Made by a program: the position numbers and the translations under genes | Source of the DNA: Akkermansia muciniphila | Lineage (GTDB): Bacteria; Verrucomicrobiota; Verrucomicrobiia; Limisphaerales; UBA1100 | Assembly: GCA_945903605.1 (NCBI GenBank) | Contig: CAMDOH010000009.1 | Coordinates: forward strand, 1-50,550 | Reading direction: 5' to 3' | Length of the DNA: 50,550 bases | Shown: positions 34,959 through 43,848 of the stretch, piece by piece | How positions within the stretch are numbered: position 1 is the stretch's first letter | Layout: each line of letters begins with the position of its first letter | Notes under the pieces: generated by a model | What the model was told of the DNA's origin: nothing | Database searches by the model: none | Seen by the model: only the letters and a program-made list of their open reading frames with translations

Positions 34959-36751
34959 GTGGAGGTTTTTAACACTTCAATAAATGCTTCTTGAGGAATA
35001 TTGATTGAACCAAACGACTTCATCCTCTTTTTTCCCTCTTTCTGTTTCTCGAGCAGCTTTCTTTTTCGAGAAACGTCGCCACCGTAGCACTTGGCAGTGA
35101 CATCCTTTCTGAGTGAACCAATCGTCTCACGAGCGATGATTTTCCCGCCAATCGCACCTTGAATCGCTACTGCAAATTGCTGTCTTGGTATGACCTCTTT
35201 CAGCTTAGCTGCGAGTGCACGTCCCCTGCCCTCCGCCTTGCTTCTATGAACGATACAGGAAAAAGCATCCATTGGTTCTGCGTTCACTAGCATGTCCAAT
35301 CTGACCATTTCGGATTCTTGATGCCCAGAATGTTCATAATCCATCGAGCCAAATCCTCGCGTGATACTTTTTATCCGGTCGTGAAAATCGATGAGAATCT
35401 CGTTCAGCGGCATAAGGCTGGTGAGCATCACCCGTCGCGTGTCGAGTGTTTCTGTGTGGTCGAATGTTCCGCGCTTTTCTGAAATAAGCGACATCATGTC
35501 GCCGATATTCTCGTTCGGGCAAATGATGAATGCCTTCACAATAGGCTCTTCAATCTTTTCGATGTAAGTGGCCTCGGGAAGATGTGCCGGATTATCGACT
35601 TCCTTTTCTGTGCCATCGGTAAGGAAAACACGATAAACAACGCTGGGATATGTGGCGATAATATCCATGTTGTACTCGCGTCGGAGCCGTTCCTGCACAA
35701 TCTCCATGTGAAGCAAACCAAGGAATCCACAACGAAACCCAAAGCCGAGTGCAACGGAACTTTCTGCAGAGTAAATGAACGCCGAATCGTTCAGCTTCAA
35801 TTTCTCCATATTCACCTTCAAGTGCTCGTAGTCCGATGCATTGATCGGATAGATGCCACTGAATACCATCGGATGAATTTCTTTGAAGCCCGGCAATACC
35901 GGTGATGGATTTCGAGCGTCTGTGATCGTGTCGCCAATCTTTGTTTCCTTCGGACTTTTGATGTTGGCTGTCATGTATCCCGTTTCGCCAACCGTCAAAA
36001 CATCCCGCACATATGGCTTGGGATTGAAACTGCCGACCTCCTTGATTTCGTAGGTCTTCCCAAAATGCAGCAGCTTAATCTGCATGCCGGCACGGATTTC
36101 TCCATTGAACACCCTCACGTGTGTCACCACTCCTTTGTACGCGTCGAAATATGAATCAAAACAGAGCGCCTGCATCGTTGGTGCGCCAGTCGGGACTGGT
36201 GCAGGAATGCGAGCCACAATCGCCTCAAGGATCTCCTCAATTCCGATCCCTTCTTTTGCGCTGGCGAGAATTGCCAGTTCTGAAGGGATGGCAAGAATGT
36301 CCTCCAACTGTTGCTTGGCGAGTTCGACATTAGCATGTGGCAAATCGATCTTGTTGATCACAGGAATGATCGTGAGATTCTGCTTCATCGCCAGATGAAG
36401 ATTCGCCACGGTCTGTGCTTCCACGCCCTGCGCCGCGTCGATTATCAATAATGCGCCTTCACATGCGCTTAAACTGCGAGACACTTCGTAAGCGAAATCG
36501 ACATGGCCCGGAGTATCGATGAGGTTCAGTTCATAATCCAGGCCGTCCTTGGCGCGATAATTCATCGTCACCGGATGGGCTTTGATAGTGATGCCACGTT
36601 CGCGCTCAAGATCCATCGAATCGAGTAACTGTTCCTGCATCTCGCGTTTTGCAATTGTCCCCGTTGTTTGCAAGAGCCGATCAGAAAGCGTCGTCTTCCC
36701 ATGATCAATATGGGCTATAATGCTAAAGTTTCTTATTTTGCTTGGTTCCAT
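34955..36751 (-). CDS. lepA: Elongation factor 4 (LepA) GTPase
   Basis: This ribosome-associated translational GTPase has 598 residues, the usual length. The G domain has AHIDHGKTT (13-21), DLERERGITIKA, DTPGH and NKIDLP. Domains II and III follow, with the LepA-specific C-terminal domain ending in KCYGGDVSRKRKLLEKQKEGKKRMKSFG. It acts in translation fidelity and late 30S maturation. It is the gene immediately upstream of lepB, with overlapping start and stop. A 64-base gap separates it from the phosphohexomutase gene upstream. Confidence 0.97.
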   Translation of the reverse strand: MEPSKIRNFSIIAHIDHGKTTLSDRLLQTTGTIAKREMQEQLLDSMDLERERGITIKAHPVTMNYRAKDGLDYELNLIDTPGHVDFAYEVSRSLSACEGALLIIDAAQGVEAQTVANLHLAMKQNLTIIPVINKIDLPHANVELAKQQLEDILAIPSELAILASAKEGIGIEEILEAIVARIPAPVPTGAPTMQALCFDSYFDAYKGVVTHVRVFNGEIRAGMQIKLLHFGKTYEIKEVGSFNPKPYVRDVLTVGETGYMTANIKSPKETKIGDTITDARNPSPVLPGFKEIHPMVFSGIYPINASDYEHLKVNMEKLKLNDSAFIYSAESSVALGFGFRCGFLGLLHMEIVQERLRREYNMDIIATYPSVVYRVFLTDGTEKEVDNPAHLPEATYIEKIEEPIVKAFIICPNENIGDMMSLISEKRGTFDHTETLDTRRVMLTSLMPLNEILIDFHDRIKSITRGFGSMDYEHSGHQESEMVRLDMLVNAEPMDAFSCIVHRSKAEGRGRALAAKLKEVIPRQQFAVAIQGAIGGKIIARETIGSLRKDVTAKCYGGDVSRKRKLLEKQKEGKKRMKSFGSINIPQEAFIEVLKTST

Positions 36752-36815
36752 CTCAGGAAATCGAATCCTTCACCCGCGAGAAGATAGGGGCAAATCGCAG
36801 AAGGAAAAGCTGAAT

Positions 36816-38240
36816 CTAACACGCTCTCGCTATCTGTGCGGCGAGCAATTGTCCCGATCTTATTAAGCGCTCGACTCCGTTTGCCGAATCACACTCGGCA
36901 TAGATTCGTAAAATGGGTTCGGTACCGGAACCGCGCAGCATCAACCAATCTCCGTTGGCCGCAGTCAATTTCACACCATCAAAAGATTGGACTTTGGCTA
37001 CGGCTGAACGGTTCAACTTGCCAGGAGGATTTCTCGAAAGCACATCCATCAATCTGGGGATCAATTCCAATGGGAAATGAATGTCTTTGCGGGCATATCG
37101 GTGTGGTCCATATTTCTTTTCCAACTGCGAAAGCAGAGCGCCGATCGACTTCTTTGCCTTGGCAAGCAATTCCAAAAGTACGAGACCCGCCAACAATCCA
37201 TCACGATCTGGAATATGATCTGGAAAACCAATTCCACCGCTCTCCTCAAACCCGATCATCACATCCCCTTTCAGAAACTCCGCAGCGATGTATTTGAAAC
37301 CGACTCCCGTTTCAACAAGCGTCAGGTTGTTCGCAGCGCAAATCTTGTCCACCATCGAAGTAGTGGTCAACGCCTTCACTGCTTTGCTGCCAGGCTTCTT
37401 TGAATCAATCGAATGTTGCAGCAAAAGAGTAATGATCTGATGAGTGGTCAGCGGTTTTCCACGTCCATCCATTGCCCCGAGCCGATCAGCATCGCCATCG
37501 GTCACAAGACAGATATCCACCGGGTTTCGATTCAGAAATCTCGATGTCGAAAGATAATTCGCTGGAATTGGTTCAGGGTTGATGCCGCCAAAAAGCGGGT
37601 CATGGCGGCCATTTAATGTTTGAACGGAGCAAGTGGTTTTCCTCAGCACGGCATCAAATACACCCGCTCCGACTCCGAACATGGCATTGTGAGCGACGCG
37701 CAATCCACTCCGTGCCACAGCACGAAAATCGATGAACCCTTTCAGCGTCGATAAATAATCCGGCATGAAGTTGACACACTGAATGGATTGCCGGTCTCCA
37801 GTTGCCGCAGTCTTCAGAAAAGTGGCGGGCAATAATCGCTCCACCTCTTTGCAAACAACTGAATCTGCAGGCGCTCCATGAGAGAGCTTCAACTTGAAGC
37901 CATTAAACGCGGGTGGATTGTGGCTGGCCGTGATCATGACGCCACCGGCTGCCGAGAGCTTTGGCACTGAATACGAGATGGCAGGAGTTGGGGTCGGGCG
38001 ATCTGCAAGCAACACTTCAAAACCGTTTTCCGTGATCACCTCTGCGACAACCGAGGCAAATTGCGCAGAAAGAAATCGTCGATCATAACCGATCACAATT
38101 CGTTTTTGACTATGAGTTGGTCTGTGATTCTCGAAATAAGTAGCCGTTGATTTGGCAACACGCCGGACATTCTCGAAGGTGAAATCTTCTGCGATGATCG
38201 CGCGCCAACCGTCTGTTCCAAACTTGATGGTGCTGCTCAC
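36816..38240 (-). CDS. Phosphoglucomutase/phosphomannomutase-family enzyme
   Basis: The alpha-D-phosphohexomutase has 474 residues. Ser106 in MITASHNPP is the phosphoserine, DGDADR carries the Mg2+ aspartates, GFEESGG is the sugar-binding loop and RGSGTEPILRIY the phosphate-binding loop. All four active-site segments are present. The FEESGG loop favours glucose or mannose phosphates over glucosamine phosphate. A role in feeding glycogen or cell-envelope sugar synthesis is likely but not decided. The start is GTG 38240, which overlaps the rpe stop by four bases and yields the usual N-terminus STIKFGTDGWRAII; the longer open frame upstream is inside rpe. Confidence 0.92.
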   Translation of the reverse strand: MSSTIKFGTDGWRAIIAEDFTFENVRRVAKSTATYFENHRPTHSQKRIVIGYDRRFLSAQFASVVAEVITENGFEVLLADRPTPTPAISYSVPKLSAAGGVMITASHNPPAFNGFKLKLSHGAPADSVVCKEVERLLPATFLKTAATGDRQSIQCVNFMPDYLSTLKGFIDFRAVARSGLRVAHNAMFGVGAGVFDAVLRKTTCSVQTLNGRHDPLFGGINPEPIPANYLSTSRFLNRNPVDICLVTDGDADRLGAMDGRGKPLTTHQIITLLLQHSIDSKKPGSKAVKALTTTSMVDKICAANNLTLVETGVGFKYIAAEFLKGDVMIGFEESGGIGFPDHIPDRDGLLAGLVLLELLAKAKKSIGALLSQLEKKYGPHRYARKDIHFPLELIPRLMDVLSRNPPGKLNRSAVAKVQSFDGVKLTAANGDWLMLRGSGTEPILRIYAECDSANGVERLIRSGQLLAAQIARAC

Positions 38241-38920
38241 TGTTTCTGAATTGGCAATGTCCGTGGTGATGCGATAATCAATCGGCGCATTTTCTTGATA
38301 GCGGCCGCCATGTTGCCGGCCTTGAATAATCCGGTGCCGCTCACAAAAGTGTCCGCGCCCATCTTGGCGCATTCGACCGCAGTCTTGAAAACGATTCCAC
38401 CATCGACCTCAATTCGATAACCGTATCCCCTGCTCTTTCGCCAATCGTCTGCCTGTCGAATCTTTGGCAAGCACTCTTCGATGAAGGGTTGCCCGCCGAA
38501 CCCTGGATTGACCGTCATGATCAGTAGTAAATCGATTTCATTCAGGTAAGGTTCCACATGCGACAGATTGGTGGGCGGATTGACTGCCAAGCCCGCTTTG
38601 ATTCCCAGAGAACGGATCTGCCAGATAAGATCATGCACCTTTTCGCCAAGCTCAACATGGATGGTTATCTGATCCGCTCCATTCTTGGCAAATGACTCGA
38701 TGAGAACTTCAGGTCTGGAGCACATGAGATGAACATCGAAGAACAACTTCGATTTAGGTCGAAGTGATTTCACGAGGTCCGGACCGAATGAGATGTTTGG
38801 AACGAAATGGCCGTCCATCACATCGAGGTGCAGCCATTCACCGCCTGATCTCTCTGCACGTTTGGCTTCGTCAGAATACCGACTGGAATCAGCCGCCAAC
38901 AACGATGGGGCAATAATCAT
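38237..38920 (-). CDS. rpe: Ribulose-phosphate 3-epimerase
   Basis: The 227-residue TIM barrel of the pentose phosphate pathway interconverts ribulose-5-phosphate and xylulose-5-phosphate. It has IIAPSLLAAD at the N-terminus, metal ligands in WLHLDVMDGHFVPN (His31, Asp33) and FFDVHLM (His64), and the phosphate-binding strands NPGFGGQPF and EVDGGI. A short tail RTLPIQKQ follows the barrel. It lies 30 bases after ftsH and overlaps the phosphohexomutase by four bases. Confidence 0.96.
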   Translation of the reverse strand: MIIAPSLLAADSSRYSDEAKRAERSGGEWLHLDVMDGHFVPNISFGPDLVKSLRPKSKLFFDVHLMCSRPEVLIESFAKNGADQITIHVELGEKVHDLIWQIRSLGIKAGLAVNPPTNLSHVEPYLNEIDLLLIMTVNPGFGGQPFIEECLPKIRQADDWRKSRGYGYRIEVDGGIVFKTAVECAKMGADTFVSGTGLFKAGNMAAAIKKMRRLIIASPRTLPIQKQ

Positions 38921-38950
38921 GTGCCACTAAATAGTGCGCTAAAGTTAGAA

Positions 38951-40969
38951 TCACACAGTCGCCGGCGCGGGAGTACCAAGACCGGGATCTGCCGTCGGCT
39001 GTGATTGCTTCGGTTCGTCCGATGTGGGCGTCGAAGCCAAAGCTCCCATCGGAGTTTCAGGCAACACTGGTGGTGGCGGCGGCGCATCGAATCGCCCCTT
39101 TTCAACGATGTCTTTGACCTGTTGCCCATCGAGTGTTTCATGCTCGAGAAGGCCGTTGGCAATGAGTTCCAGTTTGTCGCGATTTGTTTCGATCAACTTC
39201 TTTGCGCGCTCGAAGCAGTAGTCGATAATCTTTTTGACTTCGATATCAATTTGCTGCGCGCTGTGCTCGCTATACGGCCTGTCTCGCATCATATCACGCC
39301 CAAGGAAAACATGCTCGTGATCGCCACCGTACAAGACCATTCCCAGTTCAGGGCTCATGCCAAATTGGCAGACCATGGCTCGCGCCATCTTTGTCGCCTG
39401 CTGAATGTCACCCGCCGCACCCGTCGAGATGTCGCCCGTATGAATCTCTTCACCAATTCGGCCAGCCATCGTCATCGTGATCAGATCAATCATCTCTTTC
39501 ATCTGATGATTCCAGACATCCTCTTTTGGCAGCGACATCGTTGATCCCAAAGATTGCCCTCTTGGGATGATGGTGACTTTGTGCAACGGGTGCGTGTGCT
39601 CCAGCAGTACATTGACCAATGCGTGTCCAGCTTCGTGCCATGCCGTCCGTTTTTTATCTTCAAGCGACATCGCCAAAGATCGTCGCTCGCGTCCCCAACG
39701 AACCTTGTCGCGCGCTTCCTCAAGCTCAGACATGGTTATCCGTTTCAGATTTCTCCGCGCCGCGAGTAGTGCTGCTTCGTTCAGAAGATTGGCCAGCTCA
39801 GCTCCAGAATACCCCGGCGTACCTCGGCCGATCACTGACAAATCCACTGAGTTGTCCAATTTCACCTTCTGGGCATGAACTTTCAGAATCGCTTCGCGGC
39901 CTCGCACATCCGGTAAATTGATTGTGATCTGTCGATCAAAGCGTCCCGGCCGAAGCAGAGCAGGATCGAGCACATCAGGTCTATTCGTCGCAGCGATGAT
40001 GATGATGCCTTCCTGTGAATCAAAACCATCTAGCTCGACCAACAATGCATTCAACGTCTGTTCGCGTTCATCGTTTCCACCGCCGAGGCCGTGACCACGA
40101 TGCCGACCCACCGCATCGATCTCATCGATGAATATCAAGCAAGGCGTGCTCTTCCTAGCCTGCTCAAACATGTCACGAACCCTGCTGGCGCCGACACCAA
40201 CAAACATTTCAACAAAGTCGGAACCGCTAATGCTGTAAAAAGCAGCGTCTGCCTCGCCAGCAATGGCCTTTGCCAGCAAAGTCTTTCCTGTTCCCGGCGC
40301 TCCCACCATGAGGATTCCCTTTGGAATCCGACCACCGAGTTTCTGGTATTTCTTTGCTTCTTTCAGGAAATCGACCAACTCCGTCACCTCATCTTTCGCT
40401 TCCTCAATTCCAGCCACGTCTTTGAATGTAATTTTGTTTTTCTCTTTGGCGAGCAACCTCGCTTTGCTCTTACCGAAGCTCATTGCTCCCTTGCCCGCCA
40501 TCTTGATTTGTCGGATGAAGAAAAAGTAGATGAAGAACACAATCACTGCGAAGGGCAGGATCGTGAGCAGAAAACTCATCAACAGAGTGTTCTCGGTCGT
40601 CGTTTCAAATCGGCCCGACCCCAGAATCGTTTTCAGATCCTGCTCAGGAATCGGAGTGCGAATGAAAAAAGCTTCGCCTTTTTCCGCCTTTCCATCCTTC
40701 AGCACCGGCTGCCTATCCTTGTCGAGTTTAGTCAGATGCCCGCTGATATCCCGAAGGTCACCCGATTGAGGAAACTTAATCTTGCCCTTGTAGATCAGGT
40801 TGTTCGTGTTGGTGACATGCTCGAGAAATTCGCTGTAAAGCATGTCCTTCGGTCGTTGCGTCATGCCGTCCTTCACCGAGAACAGCACCGCAATCAGCAC
40901 CATGATCGCAAGCCAAACCGCCCAAGTATTGAACGGTCTGCTAGTCTTTTTTTCTTCTTCGTCAAACAT
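38951..40969 (-). CDS. ftsH: ATP-dependent zinc metalloprotease FtsH
   Basis: This membrane-anchored AAA protease has 672 residues. Transmembrane segments are at about 15-31 and 129-152, with a periplasmic domain between. Walker A is GAPGTGKT (223-230), Walker [10 protein letters not shown] (278-286), and the second region of homology [17 protein letters not shown] (330-346). The zinc site is HEAGH (445-449), with the third ligand region near [12 protein letters not shown] proline-rich C-terminal tail of about 40 residues ([11 protein letters not shown]...) is longer than usual. It degrades misfolded membrane proteins and regulators such as LpxC in other bacteria. tilS lies 45 bases upstream, the common tilS-ftsH order. 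Confidence 0.97.
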   Translation of the reverse strand: MFDEEEKKTSRPFNTWAVWLAIMVLIAVLFSVKDGMTQRPKDMLYSEFLEHVTNTNNLIYKGKIKFPQSGDLRDISGHLTKLDKDRQPVLKDGKAEKGEAFFIRTPIPEQDLKTILGSGRFETTTENTLLMSFLLTILPFAVIVFFIYFFFIRQIKMAGKGAMSFGKSKARLLAKEKNKITFKDVAGIEEAKDEVTELVDFLKEAKKYQKLGGRIPKGILMVGAPGTGKTLLAKAIAGEADAAFYSISGSDFVEMFVGVGASRVRDMFEQARKSTPCLIFIDEIDAVGRHRGHGLGGGNDEREQTLNALLVELDGFDSQEGIIIIAATNRPDVLDPALLRPGRFDRQITINLPDVRGREAILKVHAQKVKLDNSVDLSVIGRGTPGYSGAELANLLNEAALLAARRNLKRITMSELEEARDKVRWGRERRSLAMSLEDKKRTAWHEAGHALVNVLLEHTHPLHKVTIIPRGQSLGSTMSLPKEDVWNHQMKEMIDLITMTMAGRIGEEIHTGDISTGAAGDIQQATKMARAMVCQFGMSPELGMVLYGGDHEHVFLGRDMMRDRPYSEHSAQQIDIEVKKIIDYCFERAKKLIETNRDKLELIANGLLEHETLDGQQVKDIVEKGRFDAPPPPPVLPETPMGALASTPTSDEPKQSQPTADPGLGTPAPATV

Positions 40970-41014
40970 CGCTGTTCGTTTGTATCATGCCTCAATGAAA
41001 GATAAAAACAATCT

Positions 41015-42388
41015 TTAGCTCCGCGCCCAATGCCACTTCAAATAGCGCTTGGTTCCAGCATCGGTTTTTGCAACTTCTCCGATTCGCAGACCTTCAACCC
41101 AGAATACGTCCCCCTTTTCATTTTCAGCGATCAGCAGTTGATGCCTGACGTGCTTTGGGATTTTCTTGTTCATAAACAAGTCCTGTAGTTTCACTCTATT
41201 CTTCATGCCGATCGGTTGAAAACAATCACCCGATCGCCAGTTCCTGATCCGGATGGATCCGCCAATCTTGTCAGCATCAAAAAATTCTGTGCCGTCTCGA
41301 AATGCAGACGGCTTCTTAGTTGGAGTGACAATCAGGTTTCCACCAAACAAATCTTGCCGCAGGACTCGGTCACTCATCTTCAATACCATTGGCGAATGAA
41401 TTAAAGTTTGCGTCAATTCATGCGCCGACAGTTTTCCAGATGCATTGAGTATGATGTGCCTGTTTTTGGGGGCTGAAATGGATCTGCCGATATGCGTTCG
41501 TAGTTCTTCAATGCGATTAAACTCCGGAAATACTCCCAGCTTGATCATCTGGATTCTGACAATCTGACGTTGCACAGCCGTGTGAAGTTTGGCGAATGGA
41601 GTCGGCCTTTCACTTGCGAGCCATGTGATGGCAGTTTGCTCGGCGAAGGAATGTTCCACGCTCACAATCTTCATTGTGCGCAAGCATGTCGCATGAAGAT
41701 CTTTCCCCCAGTGCTTTTGCAAATACGGCAGTATCCGATGTCGAATCAGATTTCTCTCCAAGTCGATATTCCGGTTGCTAGAATCTTCATTGGAATCGAC
41801 TTCATTGCATGTCGCATAATCAATCAGCGACTGCTTGCGAATTTCCAGCAATGGACGAACGAGTGCGACTGTGCGATATCCTTCAACCACACTGTTGCTT
41901 CTCATTCCACCGAGACCTTCGCCACCAGCACCGCGAAAAAGCCGCATCAAGAAAAGCTCCAACTGGTCATCGGCGTGATGAGCCATGACAACAATTGCCC
42001 GTTTCTTTATCGCGACGCCGCCCAGAAATGCATGTCGTGCAGATCGCGCCGACATCTCCAAGCTGAGGCCTTCTCTATCTGTACGGCTTTTATTCCATAT
42101 GCCTTGATGGAAAGGGATATTGCGCTTGCGACAATAACGATGGATCAACCTTTGATCTAATTCATCCGCCTTACCTCGGAGTTGATGATTGAAGTACCCA
42201 ACAGACAATCTCCATTGGAATTCATTCTGGAGTGCGCTCAAGACATGAAGAAGCACCATCGAATCCACTCCGCCAGAAACTGCCACGAGCAGTCGTGATC
42301 GCATTGGCAATAATTCTGCACTGATCTTCCTGAATTCAGTGATGAGCGCAGACGCATTGTTCGCGCGTTTGGATGTGTGAGAGGCCAA
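41015..42388 (-). CDS. tilS: tRNA(Ile)-lysidine synthetase
   Basis: The protein has 457 residues. PP-loop SGGVDS (38-43) identifies the N-type ATP pyrophosphatase core, with NHQLRGKADELDQRL and MAHHADDQLELFLMRLFRGAGGEGLGGM downstream. The C-terminal domains extend through GDCFQPIGMKNRVKLQDLFMNKKIPK, typical of long TilS. It converts C34 of the CAU-anticodon tRNA-Ile to lysidine so that AUA is read as isoleucine. It is essential in most bacteria. Only two bases separate it from the DUF1501 gene upstream, so the two are probably on one transcript. Confidence 0.95.
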   Translation of the reverse strand: MASHTSKRANNASALITEFRKISAELLPMRSRLLVAVSGGVDSMVLLHVLSALQNEFQWRLSVGYFNHQLRGKADELDQRLIHRYCRKRNIPFHQGIWNKSRTDREGLSLEMSARSARHAFLGGVAIKKRAIVVMAHHADDQLELFLMRLFRGAGGEGLGGMRSNSVVEGYRTVALVRPLLEIRKQSLIDYATCNEVDSNEDSSNRNIDLERNLIRHRILPYLQKHWGKDLHATCLRTMKIVSVEHSFAEQTAITWLASERPTPFAKLHTAVQRQIVRIQMIKLGVFPEFNRIEELRTHIGRSISAPKNRHIILNASGKLSAHELTQTLIHSPMVLKMSDRVLRQDLFGGNLIVTPTKKPSAFRDGTEFFDADKIGGSIRIRNWRSGDCFQPIGMKNRVKLQDLFMNKKIPKHVRHQLLIAENEKGDVFWVEGLRIGEVAKTDAGTKRYLKWHWARS

Positions 42389-42390
42389 CG

Positions 42391-43848
42391 TTAAGCGAGA
42401 AGTTTATTGATGACTGTGCCATGGACATCAGTCAGCCGAAAATCACGACCCTGAAATCGAAAAGTCAGCTTCTCATGGTTGATGCCGAGCAGGTGCAGAA
42501 TTGTCGCATGTAAATCGTGCACATGCGCTCGGTCTTCGGTCGCACCGAATCCTAATTCATCCGTGCGTCCAATCACCTGCCCTCCTTTCACGCCGCCTCC
42601 AGCAAACCACATTGTGAATGCGTCGATGTGATGATTGCGTCCCGGAGTCTCACGGTTCTCTCCCATGGGTGTCCGGCCAAATTCTCCGCCCCAAATCACC
42701 AGCGTATCCTCAAGCAGGCCGCGTGATTTAAGATCCTTAATCAAAGCAGCACAAGATTGATCAACATCCTTGCACACGACATCCAAATCTTTTTGCAATG
42801 TCTCTCCTGTGCCGCCGTGATGATCCCAATTGGTGTGATAAAGCTGGATGAAGCGAACGCCCCTCTCGACCAATCGACGAGCGAGCAGGCAGTTATTGGC
42901 GAACGATGTTTTGCCTGGAACGGCGCCATAGAGTTTAAGGGTCGCCTGACTTTCCTTTGAGATATCAATCAAGTCAGGCGCGCTCGTCTGCATCCTATAG
43001 GCCATTTCATACGATGCGATTCGCGTCAGAATTTCCGGGTCACCCGTCTCAACCTGTCGGGTCAAATTCAGATCACGAATCGCATCCAACGTGCGCCGTT
43101 GTTGCTCGGCGGGGATTCCTGCTGGGTTGGCTAGATTGAGAATGGGATCGGCTTGGTTTCGCAAAGGGACACCTTGATAAGTCGTCGGTAAAAAACCGCT
43201 GGCCCAGTGCATCGCGCCGCCACGTGGTCCACGCGGTCCGCTTTGCAACACGACAAATCCCGGCAAGTCAGTTGACTCGCTTCCCAAACCATAGGTGACC
43301 CAAGCGCCCATGCTGGGGCGCCCAAATTGACCCGATCCAGTGTTCATGAACAGCTTGGCGGGCGCATGATTGAAAAGTTCAGTAGCGCACGAAGTGACAA
43401 GACAAAGTTCGTCAGCCACCGCTGCCGTGTGAGGTAATAATTCCGAAACCCACGCGCCATTTTGTCCGTGTTGTTGAAAACGACGACGAGATCCCAGCAG
43501 TGTCGTTCCATGGCTCGATCCCATGAATGCGAATCGCTTGCCTTCAATGTAAGATTGCGGAATCGGTTTGCCATTCAACTCGACGAGTTTTGGTTTGTAG
43601 TCGAACAAGTCCAATTGTGACGGCCCTCCTGCCATGAACAGGTAGATTACATTCTTTGCCTTGGGTCGGAATTGCGGTGCTCGTGGCGCAAATGGATTCG
43701 GAAGTTTTGTGGAATCGCGACCCTCCAACATCTTGCTCAATGCAAGTGTGCCAAGGCCAGCTTGACCAAAGAAATGTCGCCGCGTGATTCCGCGCAATAA
43801 GTCCGACGGCGAAGTTTTCAATGGCTCATTCACGAGTGATTGTTTCAT
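42391..43848 (-). CDS. Tat-exported DUF1501 protein, paired with the cytochrome gene
   Basis: The protein has 485 residues. The twin-arginine motif is TRRHFFGQAGLG (Arg23-Arg24), with a hydrophobic stretch after it. Conserved DUF1501 blocks are IYLFMAGGPSQLDLFDYKP, FNHAPAKLFMNTGSGQFGRPSMGAWVTYGLG, WGGEFGRTPMGENRETPGRNHH and HDLHATILHLLG. It begins inside the end of the PSCyt1/DUF1553 gene (23-base overlap), the normal pairing in PVC bacteria. The molecular role is unproven. It differs from the unpaired DUF1501 at 14941 in having a longer leader before the Tat motif. Confidence 0.93.
   Translation of the reverse strand: MKQSLVNEPLKTSPSDLLRGITRRHFFGQAGLGTLALSKMLEGRDSTKLPNPFAPRAPQFRPKAKNVIYLFMAGGPSQLDLFDYKPKLVELNGKPIPQSYIEGKRFAFMGSSHGTTLLGSRRRFQQHGQNGAWVSELLPHTAAVADELCLVTSCATELFNHAPAKLFMNTGSGQFGRPSMGAWVTYGLGSESTDLPGFVVLQSGPRGPRGGAMHWASGFLPTTYQGVPLRNQADPILNLANPAGIPAEQQRRTLDAIRDLNLTRQVETGDPEILTRIASYEMAYRMQTSAPDLIDISKESQATLKLYGAVPGKTSFANNCLLARRLVERGVRFIQLYHTNWDHHGGTGETLQKDLDVVCKDVDQSCAALIKDLKSRGLLEDTLVIWGGEFGRTPMGENRETPGRNHHIDAFTMWFAGGGVKGGQVIGRTDELGFGATEDRAHVHDLHATILHLLGINHEKLTFRFQGRDFRLTDVHGTVINKLLA

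Noticed and set aside
40091-41005. 304-codon open frame opposite ftsH
   Set aside because: It lies fully antisense to an unmistakable FtsH and shows no domain-like composition; it results from codon bias of the real gene.
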